From: Camarhynchus parvulus | Lineage: Eukaryota > Chordata > Aves > Passeriformes > Thraupidae | Assembly: GCF_901933205.1 (NCBI RefSeq) | Contig: NC_044600.1 | Span: 7,354,501-7,418,500, forward strand | Direction of reading: 5' to 3' | Length of the DNA: 64,000 nucleotides | The notes under the pieces: generated by a model | What the model saw: the letters and a program-made list of their open reading frames with translations, nothing else | Databases searched by the model: none | What the model was told of the DNA's origin: nothing | Program-made: the position numbers and the translations under genes | Shown here: one piece after another, positions 27,711 through 40,833 of the stretch | Layout of the letters: each line of letters begins with the position of its first letter | Numbering within the stretch: the stretch's first letter is position 1

Positions 27711-27779
27711 CTAGATTTTGGGGTCTTTGGGCTGTATGTCAGTGTAGAGACCTACAGACCCCAAATTTTGGCTATCTAG
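27711..27779. repeat. Imperfect inverted repeat (hairpin)
   Basis: CTAGAT at 27711-27716 pairs with ATCTAG at 27774-27779. TTTGGGGTCT at 27717-27726 pairs perfectly with AGACCCCAAA at 27756-27765. The right arm carries an 8-nt bulge. The result is a 16-bp two-part stem inside intron 1. It may be a relic of a palindromic transposon or chance. Confidence 0.45.
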
Positions 27780-30007
27780 GTCAGTATGGAATGCAGGGTA
27801 AGCAGAAAGCCCCCTTGAGCTGTGTGGTTTGCAGCATCTGTGTTGGCTTACTGTTCCTTGCCGGGCTTTGTTAGTTTGTAACATGGATCTGCTTTGGCTG
27901 AGTGAGGTTAGGAGTGTGAATCTGCACAGACCTCACGAGACTGCATAACAGACTGTGAGAACCAGGATCTGTGAGCAGTGTTGTAATTAGAACAGGTAGA
28001 AGTTTTGCTCTGGCCAAGGTTGTTGTAATAAATCCATTGTATATTAGCAGGTTTTCAGATGTTGGCACAGAATTGGGCATCGTGTTCATTAAAGCTGGCT
28101 GCTGGTGTGGCACTTGTGACTAGTGCATGGGAACTGCACCTAAATATGTCTCACTAATTGCAGTTTTATCCCAGAATTGTCTCTGCCAAACTCTCCTTTT
28201 GCCCACAGAGATGTCAGTGTATTATCTTTGGCATTGTGAGCCCATCATGTTTGCCTCTGTGGAAAAAGGTCTGTCCTGTTGCCACCACAGCTTGCTATCC
28301 TTCTCCATGGGCTCAGCTCCTAGCAAACATTTACAATGCCTTAACCTTCCTTTCACTAGAGATGGTAGCAAATACTGGTCACATATCTGCTTTCTAGTGC
28401 CAGGTGCTTTTTAAAGAGCACTTCTGAAGGTGTTTTTTAAGAGAAAAAGCCCCTCTGTGACTTAAATGTGCATATGTTACTGGCTGTAATAAACAACTCA
28501 CTAAATAGATCAGTCTGCAAAAGCTGACTGGGGTGGAATATTTGCCTAGGGCAAGGCAGGCTTTCTTTTTATTTTTGCTTGTTTTTTTCCTTTTTTCTCT
28601 TTCTTCCTTTCTCTTCAAGCCTTTCTACCTCCTAGATGGAGAGTTGTGATTCAATGTCACTTGGCCTGAATGTCCTCTTTGGAAGCCAAGGTCCATGTGA
28701 GATGTGTGGTCCTTGCCTGCTGTGCCTAGCAGGCTGCAGGACCTCTCTTAAAGGTACTTTTTGTATCTGCACCTTTAATCCTTTGACCAACAGCAAGTTC
28801 ATTATACCGTGGGCATGAAATCTGAGGCCTGGCATGGATCAGAAAGCTTTGGGGTCCTTTCTTGGAGCTGCATGGAGTTGGTGGCACACAGTCAGCCCTT
28901 TTCTGTGGCTTGGTAGCTTCTCTGCAAAGCCAGAGCAGAGGGGAAAAGTGCTGCTGTGCACAAAAATGCCTGGCACGTGTAGCTGAAACAGGAGCACGAG
29001 GACAAAGCTTGGTCTTTGGTGAACTGAGCCATAGCCTGAGAAAGCAACTGGGGACATCAGTGGGACATCAGGGTGAAGAGCAGGGCAAGCTGGCTTTGCT
29101 CTGTGCCGTGGGGCAAAATCCTAGCCAAGAGCAGAAAGGTGTCCTGTGCCTTGGAACATCAGACCCTTGGCTCTGACAGATACCAGGGAGCAAATCCTGT
29201 GGTGGCAACTGAGGCCATCACCCTCCTGTGCTGCTGCATCTGCTGTTGCCCTTCACTCACCTCCTTTGTTGGCTTAAGCTATTGCACAGAGGGACTGTCA
29301 TGTCATGTTCTGACATATCTTGGTTTTTCCACCTGAAGTGTGGAAAGCCAGAGTGGCAGAGCCCAGCCACATCCTTCCCTGCTCAGGGAATGGTTGTATT
29401 CTGCCAAATTCTTAGAAAAACCCAACCAAACATAGCCACCTCCATATCTTTTTATTTGCAATTTCATTTTGCTTTCTGAATCACAGTGAGAATGAGGTTT
29501 TCTGAGCATGACTTTGCCCTCTGCAGGACAGGAGGGAGGGTTTGGGTCAGACACTTAGTTATCAATCTCTGCTCTTCCCTATTTGCCTTTTCCCTTGTGT
29601 AAACTTGAGCCATGAGGCTGCCAAAGGTGGTCACATGTCCGATATTTGTATTCATGAACACAGTACTTTAACATTTATTCTCCTGGGCTTTGATGTACTT
29701 TGCCTGGTTCTGTCTACGTGTGGTTTGCCTGCTGCAACTGTAATATTCAACAGACGCTGTAGGTAGAGGAATGTCAGAAGCATCAACTTTCCATATGACC
29801 TTGACAGATTCAGCTGGTGAAAGTTATAGAATTGGATTATGGGATTTACAATGAAAAGATGGTTTAAGGGACAAGAGAAACTGCACTTGCTGTTTTCAAA
29901 TGCTGGCCTGGTATAATAGTAATCAGGAGGGACACAATTGAGGATGGAAGGTAGAAGACATATGTGAAGTTTAATTTTGTTTGTTTTTCTTTGGGGTTTT
30001 GTGGTGG

Positions 30008-30028
30008 TTTTTTTTTTTTTTTTTTTTT
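30008..30028 (+). repeat. Poly(T) run, 21 nt
   Basis: Uninterrupted T21 in intron 1, in a T/G-rich stretch (29970-30030). On the minus strand it reads as an A-tail, but no retroposed sequence is recognisable beside it. Confidence 0.8.
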
Positions 30029-33000
30029 AATACAGCACTTGTGCAGTATTGTTCCAGGGAGCTGGCGTGGGCTTTTTTTGTAATTTATTATAGAAGAAAA
30101 ATCAATGACTTGCCAGTGTTTCTATCTTCCAGGTAGAATTGATTTTTTTTTTTACTTAGAAATAGTCCCACATTGAAACCCACAGGAATATTAACTTTGG
30201 TGGATGTCACCTCCTCCACATCCTGCTCTGTACCTGCAGTGATCCCAGGGCTAAACATGCTCCTAAACGTGCTGTCTTTACTGGACACTAAATGCCTCCT
30301 TTTGTAATTGTTATCGATCATTTCCTTCAGTAGCTCTGTGACCAGGCAGGTCTGTAAAGACCTTGGAGAGAGCCTGTTCTTGATACTGTGTTAAAGAAGC
30401 CTATTTAATTGTGCTTTTTAACATTCCTGAACCTAGGAGAGTAGTGGAATAATACTTGGAAGACATTAAAAATGCTCAGTTCAGAACTCTATATGATGAT
30501 AATTCTACTCTGTTTAAACCTAATTTCAAATATGTGGTGGTAACAGACTGATATGGTTCACAAACATGGCATAATCAAAATGTATTGGTGGATACAAAAG
30601 AAAAGGGCTTGATGGAGTCTTTATTCCTGTCTTTTGTGGCATGAGATTGCTGTTATTGGAAGTAGTAATCTCTCAGATAAACATGTTTTTCTGCTCTGTG
30701 GCTCTACAGCTCAAAAAACATACTTTGACAGTGCCATACTCTTTTAATATATATTTCTTGGGCTTGGTAAACACTGTCCATTGCTTGGAGCAAGCTAAAT
30801 GTTCCACAAACCAAAAACATTAAAATCAATACACTTTTTTCATTGAGCATAACAGAGCGTGCCATTGGCCTCAAAGAAGAGAGCTTGGCAGGGGAACAGA
30901 GGTGGAAAGAGTTGTCAAGATGTAAAAATATAATGAAGGAGCTACAGGGCTTTTCCCCAGCAAAATAACTGCTCTGAGTTTTTAAGAACCTTCAAGTATA
31001 ACAAACAGCTTGGAATGAAAATCCTGCGTGAGAGCAGGAGGACAGCCATGACCTCTTTGTGCTGTCCTGGGGAAACTCAGTGGAACATTGCTGTATTCAG
31101 CAATGTGCAAAACTTCACTCACAGCAGCTCTCAGCTTCCCTAATTGCCAGGTGAATAAGGATTTGGGAATTTAGGCTAGTGCCTGTGGCTGCTTAGAATC
31201 TACTGGAATGCAGTAGTTGCATGTCCCCCCTGTTCCTAATTAAAATATATTTTTAAATGTCAGGGTGATAGTACTTGAGCTCTGTGGTAACAAGGCATCG
31301 TTTCTTTCTGGAGCTGGATTTGCTTGCCGAGGTCAGTGGTTTGAAGTGATTGGCAATGGCTGTGAGTGGCTGTCACCAGTTAAGGTGCTACCAAAAAGGG
31401 AGATGAGGACATAGAAATGCTGCTTTGTTTTTGTCTCCTGCTCTGCTTTGAGCTATGTAACAAAAACAAGCTTGACAAGCATTTTGAGGCTGCAGATTTT
31501 AAAGCGAGTCCCAGATAAGCATGTTTGAGTTCCTGCAGAGCACATCTGATTTTGCAACCCCCCTGTCCAAGTGCTCTGCACTTTTATACAGACTATTTGA
31601 AAGGACTGGCATGTGCAGTAGGGCTTGGCCATGCTGTGCATCTGTTTGTTCCCAGCATTTGCACCTGATCACTCTCTTACCCTGGTGCGAGGGAAGCACT
31701 GTGATGTGCTCAGGGTACATCTTTAATATCCTGGTGAAATTGTTCAGCTGCTAAACTGTTTGTGCCATGTGATGGGAAATGTGTCCCCTGCTTGGGCAAA
31801 GTGCTGCTATCCCTTATGTGCCTTTAGGTGGTGACCTGTGCAACTCTGCAATAAGTAGATCACCAAAGCCCTGTCAGCTTCGCCATGTGCCACAGGGTTG
31901 GTCATCGTGTGTTGGTGGCAAGGAGCAGCTTTCCAGTCCTGTGATGGGAGAGAACCTTCAAGCACAGCACATCCCCCTGAGCCAGTGGCACACAACACAG
32001 CCCCTACAGCTTGGTTTGTGTCTGTGGTAGAGGTTGTCTTTCACGGACAAAGGCTGGAATGACAAACAGATGGAAGTGTTATGGCTCTTTAGCAGTGTTT
32101 GTTCAGCATTCTCCTCAGCTGGCTGTTGGCAGCTTTATTTCTGGACTTGAATACCTTTTGTAGAAATTATGCTGGATTTTTTTACCTTGTGTGTCCTTCT
32201 TTCCATCTTCCCTGCAAAGCAAAAATATCCCAGCAGAACAGTCACAGGGGGAGGCTGAAGAGCAGCGTCAGTGTCTTAGAGCCAGGGATTGTTTTCATTC
32301 CTTGTGCATTTTTCTAACTCCCTGGACACAGAGCTAGAGCCTACCTGGACTGTGAAGTGATTGTGTTTCACTGAACTGTTGCAGAGGGATATAATGTTTT
32401 AGGTTTTTTAAGCTCAAACATTGATTGGCTTCCCAAGGCTCTGCCCCACAGCTGTAGGCAGAGGAAAACTGGGTAGACTGGGACTATGCAAAGTGTACCA
32501 GCCTCCCTTCAGTGAGGTGAACACAGAATGTCTGCTTGGTGTGCTCTGAGGGTTTTCAAGCTGCTTTGTGCTTGTATGTGCCACTGAGCTTTGCTTTGAG
32601 CTCTCAGTTCAGAAGGCCCCAAAACTCTTGTTGTAGCTGCCAAATGTCACCTGCTTTCATTTGGAATCATGCAAAACATCAAGGTTCATTCATTCAGTCA
32701 AGATCAAGTCTAGGCTTGCTCAGAAAGGGCTTGACCTAACATTCATTGAAGCCATGAAATTCAGTTGCTGTTTTAGTGACAAGCTGGGGCTGCCTTGAGA
32801 GTGCTGGGAACATTGGTAGCCCTGGGAGCTTGTGATAACTATTCTCATTTTTCCACTGAAGCTGTGTGGAAAGGCAGGTCTGACTCTTGTCCTCTGTATC
32901 CTGACAAAAGACATGTCCCTGTTCACCTCAGCAGCCCTGGGTCAGAGCTGACATGCTGCTGCTGCAGCTCAGAGCATCGTTCAGAACCGCACAAAATCTG

Positions 33001-36000
33001 CAAACGATTCTCCAGTGACTGCAGGGGAGCTGAGATGGGCCAAAATAACACCTGGGCAGTTTTTAGCATTTTTCTTCTCATCTGCGCAGGCTCAGGGAGG
33101 TGGCTCTTTATACTCAGAGGTGGGAATTTCAGTGTCAGGCAAAACTCACCCTAGAGATATTGTAAAACTGTGGTTTGTGCTTTTCATGGGCTGTTTGACT
33201 TCTATTTCCAGCAAATTCTGTATTCATGAACTGTACTCTTTCCTGGCTAGAACATGAATTTCACAGGGTCTGTATCATCCATAGCTGGAAACCACCAGAT
33301 TAACCTTAACTCTAGCATTTTTATTCACACACATTGAAATTGAAGCTTCTGTATGGTAGGAAGTCTGTGTTGCTTCCCTTGCCTTGGAGGCTGATTGCCA
33401 TCTGGTAATGCTAACTAGAAGATACATTTTGCTTTTTCTTTCCAGCTATGATCTGTTCACAGCAGGATCCTCACCATAACAGCAGTCTCTGGGCTCTCTG
33501 TAAATGGGTGTTACACCTGCATTTGAAAAATGTCAGCAGCCAGCTGTGCTGTATTTTTTATTGCTGTTACAAGTAACTTTGGACCACCAGCTTCTTTGTA
33601 CCCAATACTGTCTAAGCAGGGCTGCTGGTGTAGGAGGGATGCAGAGCACAGACTATCCAGAATCCCAACATCTGTCCCAAAAGGAGCAGAAAAAGCAGTA
33701 GAACTGGAAAGCCTTTGTGCTGGGTTATTTCAGAGAGGGAGAATGAAGTGCTGGCATTAGGTTTGGGAGTCTTTGATGCAGCACAAATCCACTTCCAAAC
33801 AAGACAGGGAACAAAGCATAGGATAAATTTTTATGTGACTACCCACAACAGCTTGGAAAACTGAGTTCAGTGGTAGTCTGGAAGGATGTGCTTGACAGGA
33901 CTGCTCAGTTTTGTTTTGTTCTGATGGCTTGAATGATGGAATAGAGAGAGTATGCTTGTTAAATTGGTAGTGTGCTTTGAGCTGGGAGGAACTACAGACA
34001 CTCTTTAGAGAACCAGGTGTGGAGTTGCAGATAGTCTTGACAGGTTGGAAAAGTAATCCATAAAAAGGTGAGTGAGTTCAATAAAAGCAGTATGAAATAC
34101 AGAGTTGGAGTGAATCAGCTGCCTCATACAGGGAGCAGCGTAGCTGGGTCTGGAGTAGTTCTGGGAAAGGCTTGTTGAGAGTGAATCAAAGAGTGTTACA
34201 TTGTTAGTAGGAAAGAAAATGCCATGCAGGGATGTAAAAGCAGCAGTGTCATCTGCAGGACTTGGGAAAAAAATCTGTGTACCTGTATAGCACTGGTCAT
34301 GGGTTAGGTGGAGCACAGTGCAGGTGCCCACAGCAGCAGGGACTGGGGGAGTAGCCTGGGGGAAAAACTGGGAGACTGTGCAGGGAGACTTGGAAGAGGA
34401 TGGTTTGCATAGTCTGGAGCTGAGAGCAGGGAAGGGGAGTAGATGTGACAACAGCCTTTAAGTATGGGCCCTTCCTCAAGGAGGAAAGGAATAATTCCTG
34501 TTCTGGCCTAAATCAAAAGTTTTAGGTTTCTGTTGCAAGTGGAGCAAAACTGCAGTTGAAAATCAGCTGTGAGGAGACTGATGTGTTGGAGTCCTGTGTC
34601 TGGGAAATACACAAGTAATGGGAACAAAGCAAATAGGTGATCTGTGTGGGCAATGGGGAGATATATCACTTCACTATATCCTTCTAGACCTGGATTTTAG
34701 GATGCTTGTAGGGGGGTCTAACAGCCTTCCATGAGAACATATTCAAGGAGTGCTTTCTACATCATTTCCCTTTAAAACTTCTCTGTGAAAGTGAGCTGCT
34801 CCAACACTGCTAGGAGGAAAGAAAGCATTGCTCTTCAGCAGAAGTTACCTGATGTATTGGCCAGGGTCAATGTTCAAGGGAGGTTGTGAGGTTGCAGTTC
34901 TCACTGATTCAGTTGCCAGCATAATTTCTGAAATTCCATTAGCCTGTAGAAAGGACTTGCAGATAAAGGTGTGTTCATGGCTGGCTTTGAACTGCAGCGA
35001 GTGACAGCTGGGCTGCATGAACACCTATCTGAGACATAACACTTGCTAATGATCAGACTGACTTGTCAGCTCCAGCCTCCTTTGTTTTCCAGTTGAAAAC
35101 ATGCTATTTCCATGCTATTTGATGTTTGCCAGTGGAAGGTGTTTGATCCAGCAGTGAGATGGACAGCTATCTCCCTTTCTCCAGCACAGCTCTCTACCTG
35201 TGTGGAAAGAGGAGTGTGGTGCAGCATTGGAGGTGGCAGGATGAGCCACTCAATCCAGCCAGCATGCCACTTGCTCAGCCCTGGAGCAGGTTGCTTAGGG
35301 ACAAACTGCAGTGAGCAGTTGAGTAGAGGTGGTGCACTGGTGATTTGCTGTCCTAGAAGTGTAACTTCAAAGCTGCAGGTTCTTATAGGATGGGTGGAGG
35401 ACTTAGAGCTTGGGCACCAGGTACCAACTCTGCCTTCCAGGACCTCTCTTTTCTTACAGAGCAGGTGGCAGGAAGGTAGACCTAAAGCAGCACATGCTGC
35501 TCAGTAAATGTTCTTAGTTGTGCTGCTTGGACGTGGGGATGCAACCCTGAGCTCCCCACTTTCTGCCTCCCGCTGTTGCAGGACAATTCATGCTCTATGG
35601 CATGAATTTGCAGCCTGCCCTGCAAATGTGGAGCAGACACCATGGTGGCTGAGGTGGTATTGTGTATGAGAAAGCCATGCAAGGCTGTGGCAGGAGCAAG
35701 GATCCATGGCCAGGAGAGAGCCTTTGTGTGCATGTGGTGAGTGGGATGGAAAGCAGAGAGCGTTTCATGCCTCAGCACTGGAGCGACAGGCACTGAGTAA
35801 GCAGGGCCAGCACATCTCTGAATGTGCCTCTCCACTGAGTTCCTCTTGGGGAGGTGGAGATCTGCTGCTTCATGCGGAGAAAAGTTATGTAGACAAGCTG
35901 TGTTTTGGTGCCTGGTTTTGTGCAAAACATGGAAATCCTTTCCTGCCTGGTCTCTTTTCATTCTTTTTGCTGTCAGTCATTGCACATGTCATCAGTATCT

Positions 36001-39000
36001 GTGGAAAAGACTGCACAGTCAGGGCACCAACCTACTGCAGCCTCCAGTGTGTGAACAGCCGCATTAGCTTGAAGATTTTCACATGAGAACTGCTTGTGAT
36101 TGATGGGACGTAGTGTGCAGTCATTAAAACCAGAAATGTGTGTCTGGAACCTCTCGCTGGTGTCCGGGATTAAAGAGACTGTAACAAAGTGCATTACTGG
36201 TGCACATGTGAGCAAGCCTTGGGGCTTGTGCTGGGAGCCTTGTTTCTGCAGCACAGTTCCACTCACTTCAGCAGCCAGGGAGGAGAGAATTTGTGCAACA
36301 TGCTTAGGGAAGGTTCATCCAGCCTGGTGCAGTACCCAGAATGCTCTTATTTGCATCCCGCTGAGCTAGGATGCAGATGACAAGGTGCAAACTCCACACA
36401 ACCAGGTATAATGCAGCTTTTTTACTGGGTTTCAGTGTGCTGCCTTCAGTGCTGCACTCCAAACAGCTGGCTTTGTTGCAGTGCAAGCTGCTGTCACGTT
36501 AGCTGGTGTCAGATGCCAGCCATTTACAGTATACGCCATCACAGCATGACTTAAGTTGGCAACACAGAGTCAATCACATGCCAGCAGCCTACTGTAAGGG
36601 TGGGGGAGTGTGTGGGAAGAAATGGGGAGAAGATACTCTTATAAAATCCTTTAATGATTTATTTTTAATATCCATTTTTCAAGCCTTGGAAAGTGCAGTC
36701 CATATGCTTTTCCCTCCTGGTTGTAGCTGGCAAAGAAGCAGATGAACATGGTCCTACAGACTCCTTCCATTTTGTGAGGAGCCAGAAAACAGAGCTATAT
36801 TTAGCGTGTTGCCAAGGCCAGCAGCAGTCTGTTACTGGGTGGTGATTCCCTGGCTGCAGCCTTGTGTGCCACCCGGGACAGGGTGGGAATGTGCCTGTCC
36901 TGGAGTTAGTACTGAGCCTAAATTGACAGCAGCAAATTTCAGATTTCCAGTTACAGGAGGATGGTGCACTGGTGCCAGCAGGCTCAGTGTGCTGCTTGCC
37001 AGCACAGATCAGTTTTTGAGCACCAGCCCCCTGCCAACATGTGCAGTGGCCACTCCAGGTGCTGTAATGGTGCTTTTTGGTGCAACACTCAGCTTGGAGA
37101 ATGCCTCAGTTGGTCTTCTGTGCACAGGTCTGGAACTGTCCTGTGCCTTGTGCTGAGCTTTTGTTATGCTGAAGCCACAGCTAGTCCCTGCAGGAAAGCT
37201 GTGCCTTGTAGCATAAATATGCTCTAAAATTGGAGGGCTAACTCTTTGTTGTATTTTCTCATGTTGTATTCCTAGGCCACTCAGGTATAAAATGGAGTTG
37301 TCCTTATTTATCCCCAGCCCAGTATCCACACAGCAGATTTGCTACCAGTTCCCTGTTGCTTTCCCTGCTGTGTTGCAGCTGGTACTGAGGAGTTAAAAAT
37401 GTCATCTCCTCTGTCCTTCTGGCAGCTTTTGTAGAGCTGAAATTGGTCTTGAAGACAGTATGTATTTCTCAGAAGTACCAAGAACTGGGTGTTGTGATGG
37501 AAGGGGAGAAGAAGGGCTCACCCCTACCAGTGTTGGAGTTCAAGGGGTACTGGTGGTGCCCATCACTATAGAGCGAGCATCTTGAAAGTTGTTACAGAGC
37601 AAGATGTCTAAACTGGGAACGTTTTGTGTCACTCTGTCCCATCACCACTTCCTAAAATTCATTGTCTGAGAGATGAAGAACTTACTGTGGTGCTGTAGAG
37701 GGGAGCTCAACTCAGCTATGGCTTCCAGTATGCCCCAGTGAAACACAGTGGTTGATGGTGCTCAGGATGAAAATGTTAGTGGGGAGGAGTTAGACCAAAG
37801 GCATGGGTTTGCATCTGAGTGTAGCAGTGATTCATTTAGTCTTTCTGAGCCCTCACAGGCCTGACTGACAGCATTTCACAGCCTTTGCTCTGCAGCAGCA
37901 CCTGCACAGCTGTGTTTCTTACAAATACATGTCCTTGAAACCAGTAGCACTATGTGGGCACTGGTTTCAGCTTACAGACTCTGTCTGCAAGACCAACGCC
38001 TCGTGCTGCATGGTGGTTTTTTTATTGGTAGTAAAAATATTCTGTTTGTAGAACCCCCTGTTGGAATTAAGCAAACTGCTTTGAGGAAAAAAAAAATAGA
38101 ACAAAGCTTCACACCAAGCTGGGGTTGCTGGTATCAATGATATTCACAATTTCAGTTGAAATAGCAGAATCCTTCTCAAGTTGAAGTCAACTGTGTAAGT
38201 ATTGTTTACAAAAAATAGTAGTTCTTTTTTTCATCTTCTCCATTCCTGCAGTGTAGAAACATCTACACAGATTTATTCCAAATTTGGTAGAAATAAGTGT
38301 TTCCCCAACCCAAAGCACTTGTGCCAAGTTACAGTCAGGAGGAATTTCTGAGGCTGGAGCAGCCTGTGGTTCCATGGGGTGTGCTCCTGGTCAGCAGCAG
38401 CCCTCCAGGAGCTGTGGAGGTGGGACACTGCAGATATGCTCTGAGGCTGAACCCTGGACTTCTGCTGGGTCCCAGAGGATGGGAAAGGCTGTAGAGATGC
38501 CTGGTCCTGTGCAGCATGAGAAGGATGACCCAAACCTGCCCAGTGTTCTCCTTGCAGATTAGTGCAGTTATTTCCTTTGTAGTGGCGCTGGCTGTCTGAG
38601 CACCAGCCAGCTGCAGTGGTGCCATTTTGCCCTCACTTCACACAGATGTGAGAAAGTGTCTGGGGGTGAAGATTCGTGTCCTCAGGGCCTGTGAGCACTT
38701 AACTCACTGCTGGGGATCTGGGGCTGTTGGATTGCTGAGAAGCCAAAACAATAGCATTAAAAAGCCTCTTTCCTTTTGAGTTGGGTTTTTGGGAGCCACT
38801 GGGCTCTTTTAGGAGCAGGGCAGAGGGTTTCATTCCAGCAAGCCAGGCTGCTAAAGTTTGGAAGTATTTTTTTCTGTCCCACTGGCTTTAGCCCATCACT
38901 TCTTGCATTTAATTATTTGCCTTTTGTTTAACTCTGATCTCCTTGGAGAAGATGAGAGGAGCCTGTTCCCATGACACATGTCAAACAGCCCCTTTTAAGC

Positions 39001-40410
39001 TGCAGTCGAGCTCTGCAGCCCTCTCTCAAGTGAAGCTGTTATCCCCACCAGGAAGGGAGGCAGAGTAAAGCTTGGAAATTTCAGGCTGCTCTACAGCAGC
39101 CTGGCATGCTGGGGAGCCTGGCTGGGGATTCAAAACCAGCCCCTGCAGTGGGTCATGGTGTTGGCTTTTTGCAGTGCTACTTGGACTGTCCGGTGATTTC
39201 ACCTGTATGTTTGCAAAAGCCTTAAAGAACCCCCAGGGGAGTATCCAGGATGCACCAGGGGCTGATCCCAGGAGGTTCCCACCTGAGCCTTGGGTGAGTG
39301 GTGTGTAACATTGATATCCTTGTGGACCTGGTTGTGGGGTTACAGCTCTGCTGCACGTGATCCTGCTAACAGGGGCAGGTACATGGGGTCATCTGAAGTC
39401 CCCCTTTTGGGAAACAAATTTAATTACACTGAGATTGAGAACTCTGTGTCCAGCCCTTTGATGACTGTGCCTGGGATAGGCTGGATAATGGATGGTCCTG
39501 TACCTTTGCTGGCTACAGGAGCTGTTATTAATTATCTGTCATGGAACTGCTCTGTGGCCTCCAGGTCTGGCCTTATTATAATAAGCTTTGAATAGCTCAA
39601 AAGAATTTGTTCCTCAAAAAAGTCACAATTTTTGCATAAAGTTATATTAAGTATTTCATGTTTTCTGTATGCCTCTTGTTTCTTGAGGAAGAAATTCAAA
39701 AAGAAAGGGTGGGAGAGAGAAAACCTTATTTTTCAAGAACTGTTTCATCTTAATGACAACATTTGTTACTAACTTTCTTATTTAGTGATACTTATCTTCT
39801 TATGTCTACTTGCAAACACTATTAAAGTAAGACAGTTTATTCATGTTTTTGAAGTGGTGATCTCAGTTGATTTGCAGGGATAACATCAGTGATCTCTTGT
39901 CTTTTAGGAGCCACTGGCATGGCTAGTGCTTATGTTTATTGCAGGGGGGAGGGAGTCAGTGATGCAACACACATCACTTTTGACAAATGAAAGTGTGAAG
40001 GGGGGAAATCATTCAGCATTTTGGGGTACCCACATGTTGTGGATCAGAGGTGCTACCTTACAGAGCTGTCCTCTTAAAGTTTCATCCAGTGCAGCTGGGG
40101 AAGTGGTAGAGACAGTTTTGTTTCTTCTGTCTGGTTGTCAGGGCCAGTTAAGTGGTCTGGTGTTGGGAGGGAGGGGAAAAGCAACCCACGCAAGGAAACA
40201 GGGAATTTTTGTTGTTGTTTCTGGAACTGTTGCCACTAGTTTCTGAAAGTATTGGTGTTTGTGTTAGATTGTTTGGGGTTTTTTCTTACAACAATCATTT
40301 TAACATCAGGAAGCCTGACTTTTTGGTTTAGCTTGATAGTATTCAGTTAGTGTTACTGCAGGAGAAGTCATGTTGCTCTTCTCTTCACCTACTATAGAAA
40401 AATCACAAAA

Positions 40411-40450
40411 GAGGCGCAGTAGCTACCTAGCCGCCTCCGCCTCGATGATT
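40411..40450 (+). promoter_or_regulatory. CpG-dense intronic patch, candidate splicing or enhancer element
   Basis: Four CpGs occur in 40 bp (GAGGCGCAG, CCGCCTCCGC, CTCGATG) inside otherwise CpG-poor intron, about 100 bp upstream of the exon 2 acceptor. Intronic CpGs decay quickly in vertebrates, so retention may reflect purifying selection. The function is not known. Confidence 0.3.
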
Positions 40451-40545
40451 GTGTTGTTCCAGTAACCCAAACAATCCTTAATTAAATTTCTCTGGCTGCC
40501 CTGGGTGTTACATTCACTGAAATGCTGTTCCATTATGTTTTTTAG

Positions 40546-40710
40546 GGCCGGTGTACCCGAGAGAACTGCAAATATCTCCACCCTCCCCCACATTTAAAAA
40601 CACAGCTTGAAATAAATGGACGCAACAACCTGATCCAGCAGAAGACGGCCGCAGCCATGTTTGCTCAGCAGATGCAGTTCATGCTCCCGGGCGCACAGCT
40701 ACAGCCAATT
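40546..40710 (+). CDS. MBNL3: MBNL3 coding exon 2: rest of zinc finger 2 and linker start
   Basis: The exon encodes residues 59-113 (165 nt, phase 0 at both ends). Finger 2 ligands C61, C66 and H70 lie in [14 protein letters not shown]. Conserved [12 protein letters not shown] and the MBNL3-typical AAAMFAQQM follow, and the exon ends LPGAQLQPI. The acceptor is TTATGTTTTTTAG/GGC. The donor is CCAATT/GTGAGT, with T rather than G as the last exonic base, hence weaker than average. It is the first of three identical GTGAGT copies in a 38-bp tandem repeat. The C-terminal part of the exon resembles the MBNL1/MBNL2 linker more than the human MBNL3 linker (from memory). Confidence 0.93.
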
Positions 40711-40833
40711 GTGAGTTACAGCCCTGCTCCCTGTCCCTACAGCCAGTTGTGAGTTACAGCCCTGCTCCCTGTCCCTACAGCCAGTTGTGAGTTACAGCCC
40801 TGGCCCATTGGGCTCACACTGCTCCCTGTCCCT
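40701..40833 (+). repeat. 38-bp tandem repeat, three copies, spanning the exon 2 donor
   Basis: Copies begin at 40701, 40739 and 40777 with ACAGCCARTTGTGAGTTAC. The first copy covers the last 10 exonic bases and the donor. The third is interrupted by about 17 nt (40803-40819) before the shared TGCTCCCTGTCCCT resumes. Each unit carries a donor (GTGAGT at 40711, 40749, 40787). The pyrimidine-rich unit end followed by ACAG also looks like an acceptor. Copies 2 and 3 are identical across the donor region, indicating a recent local duplication. Confidence 0.9.

Larger units (their letters stand above)
14912..40545 (+). other. MBNL3: MBNL3 intron 1 (25.6 kb)
   Basis: No coding exon is recognisable in this long first intron. 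Open frames are short and have no domain character, including the 176-codon frame at 25636-26166 and the frames at 16348-16701 and 35112-35507. Visible structure is limited to a T21 run at 30008-30028, an imperfect hairpin at 27711-27779, and a small CpG-dense patch at 40411-40450 near the acceptor. Alternative first exons for shorter MBNL3 isoforms are known in mammals and could lie here, but I could not identify one. Confidence 0.75.
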
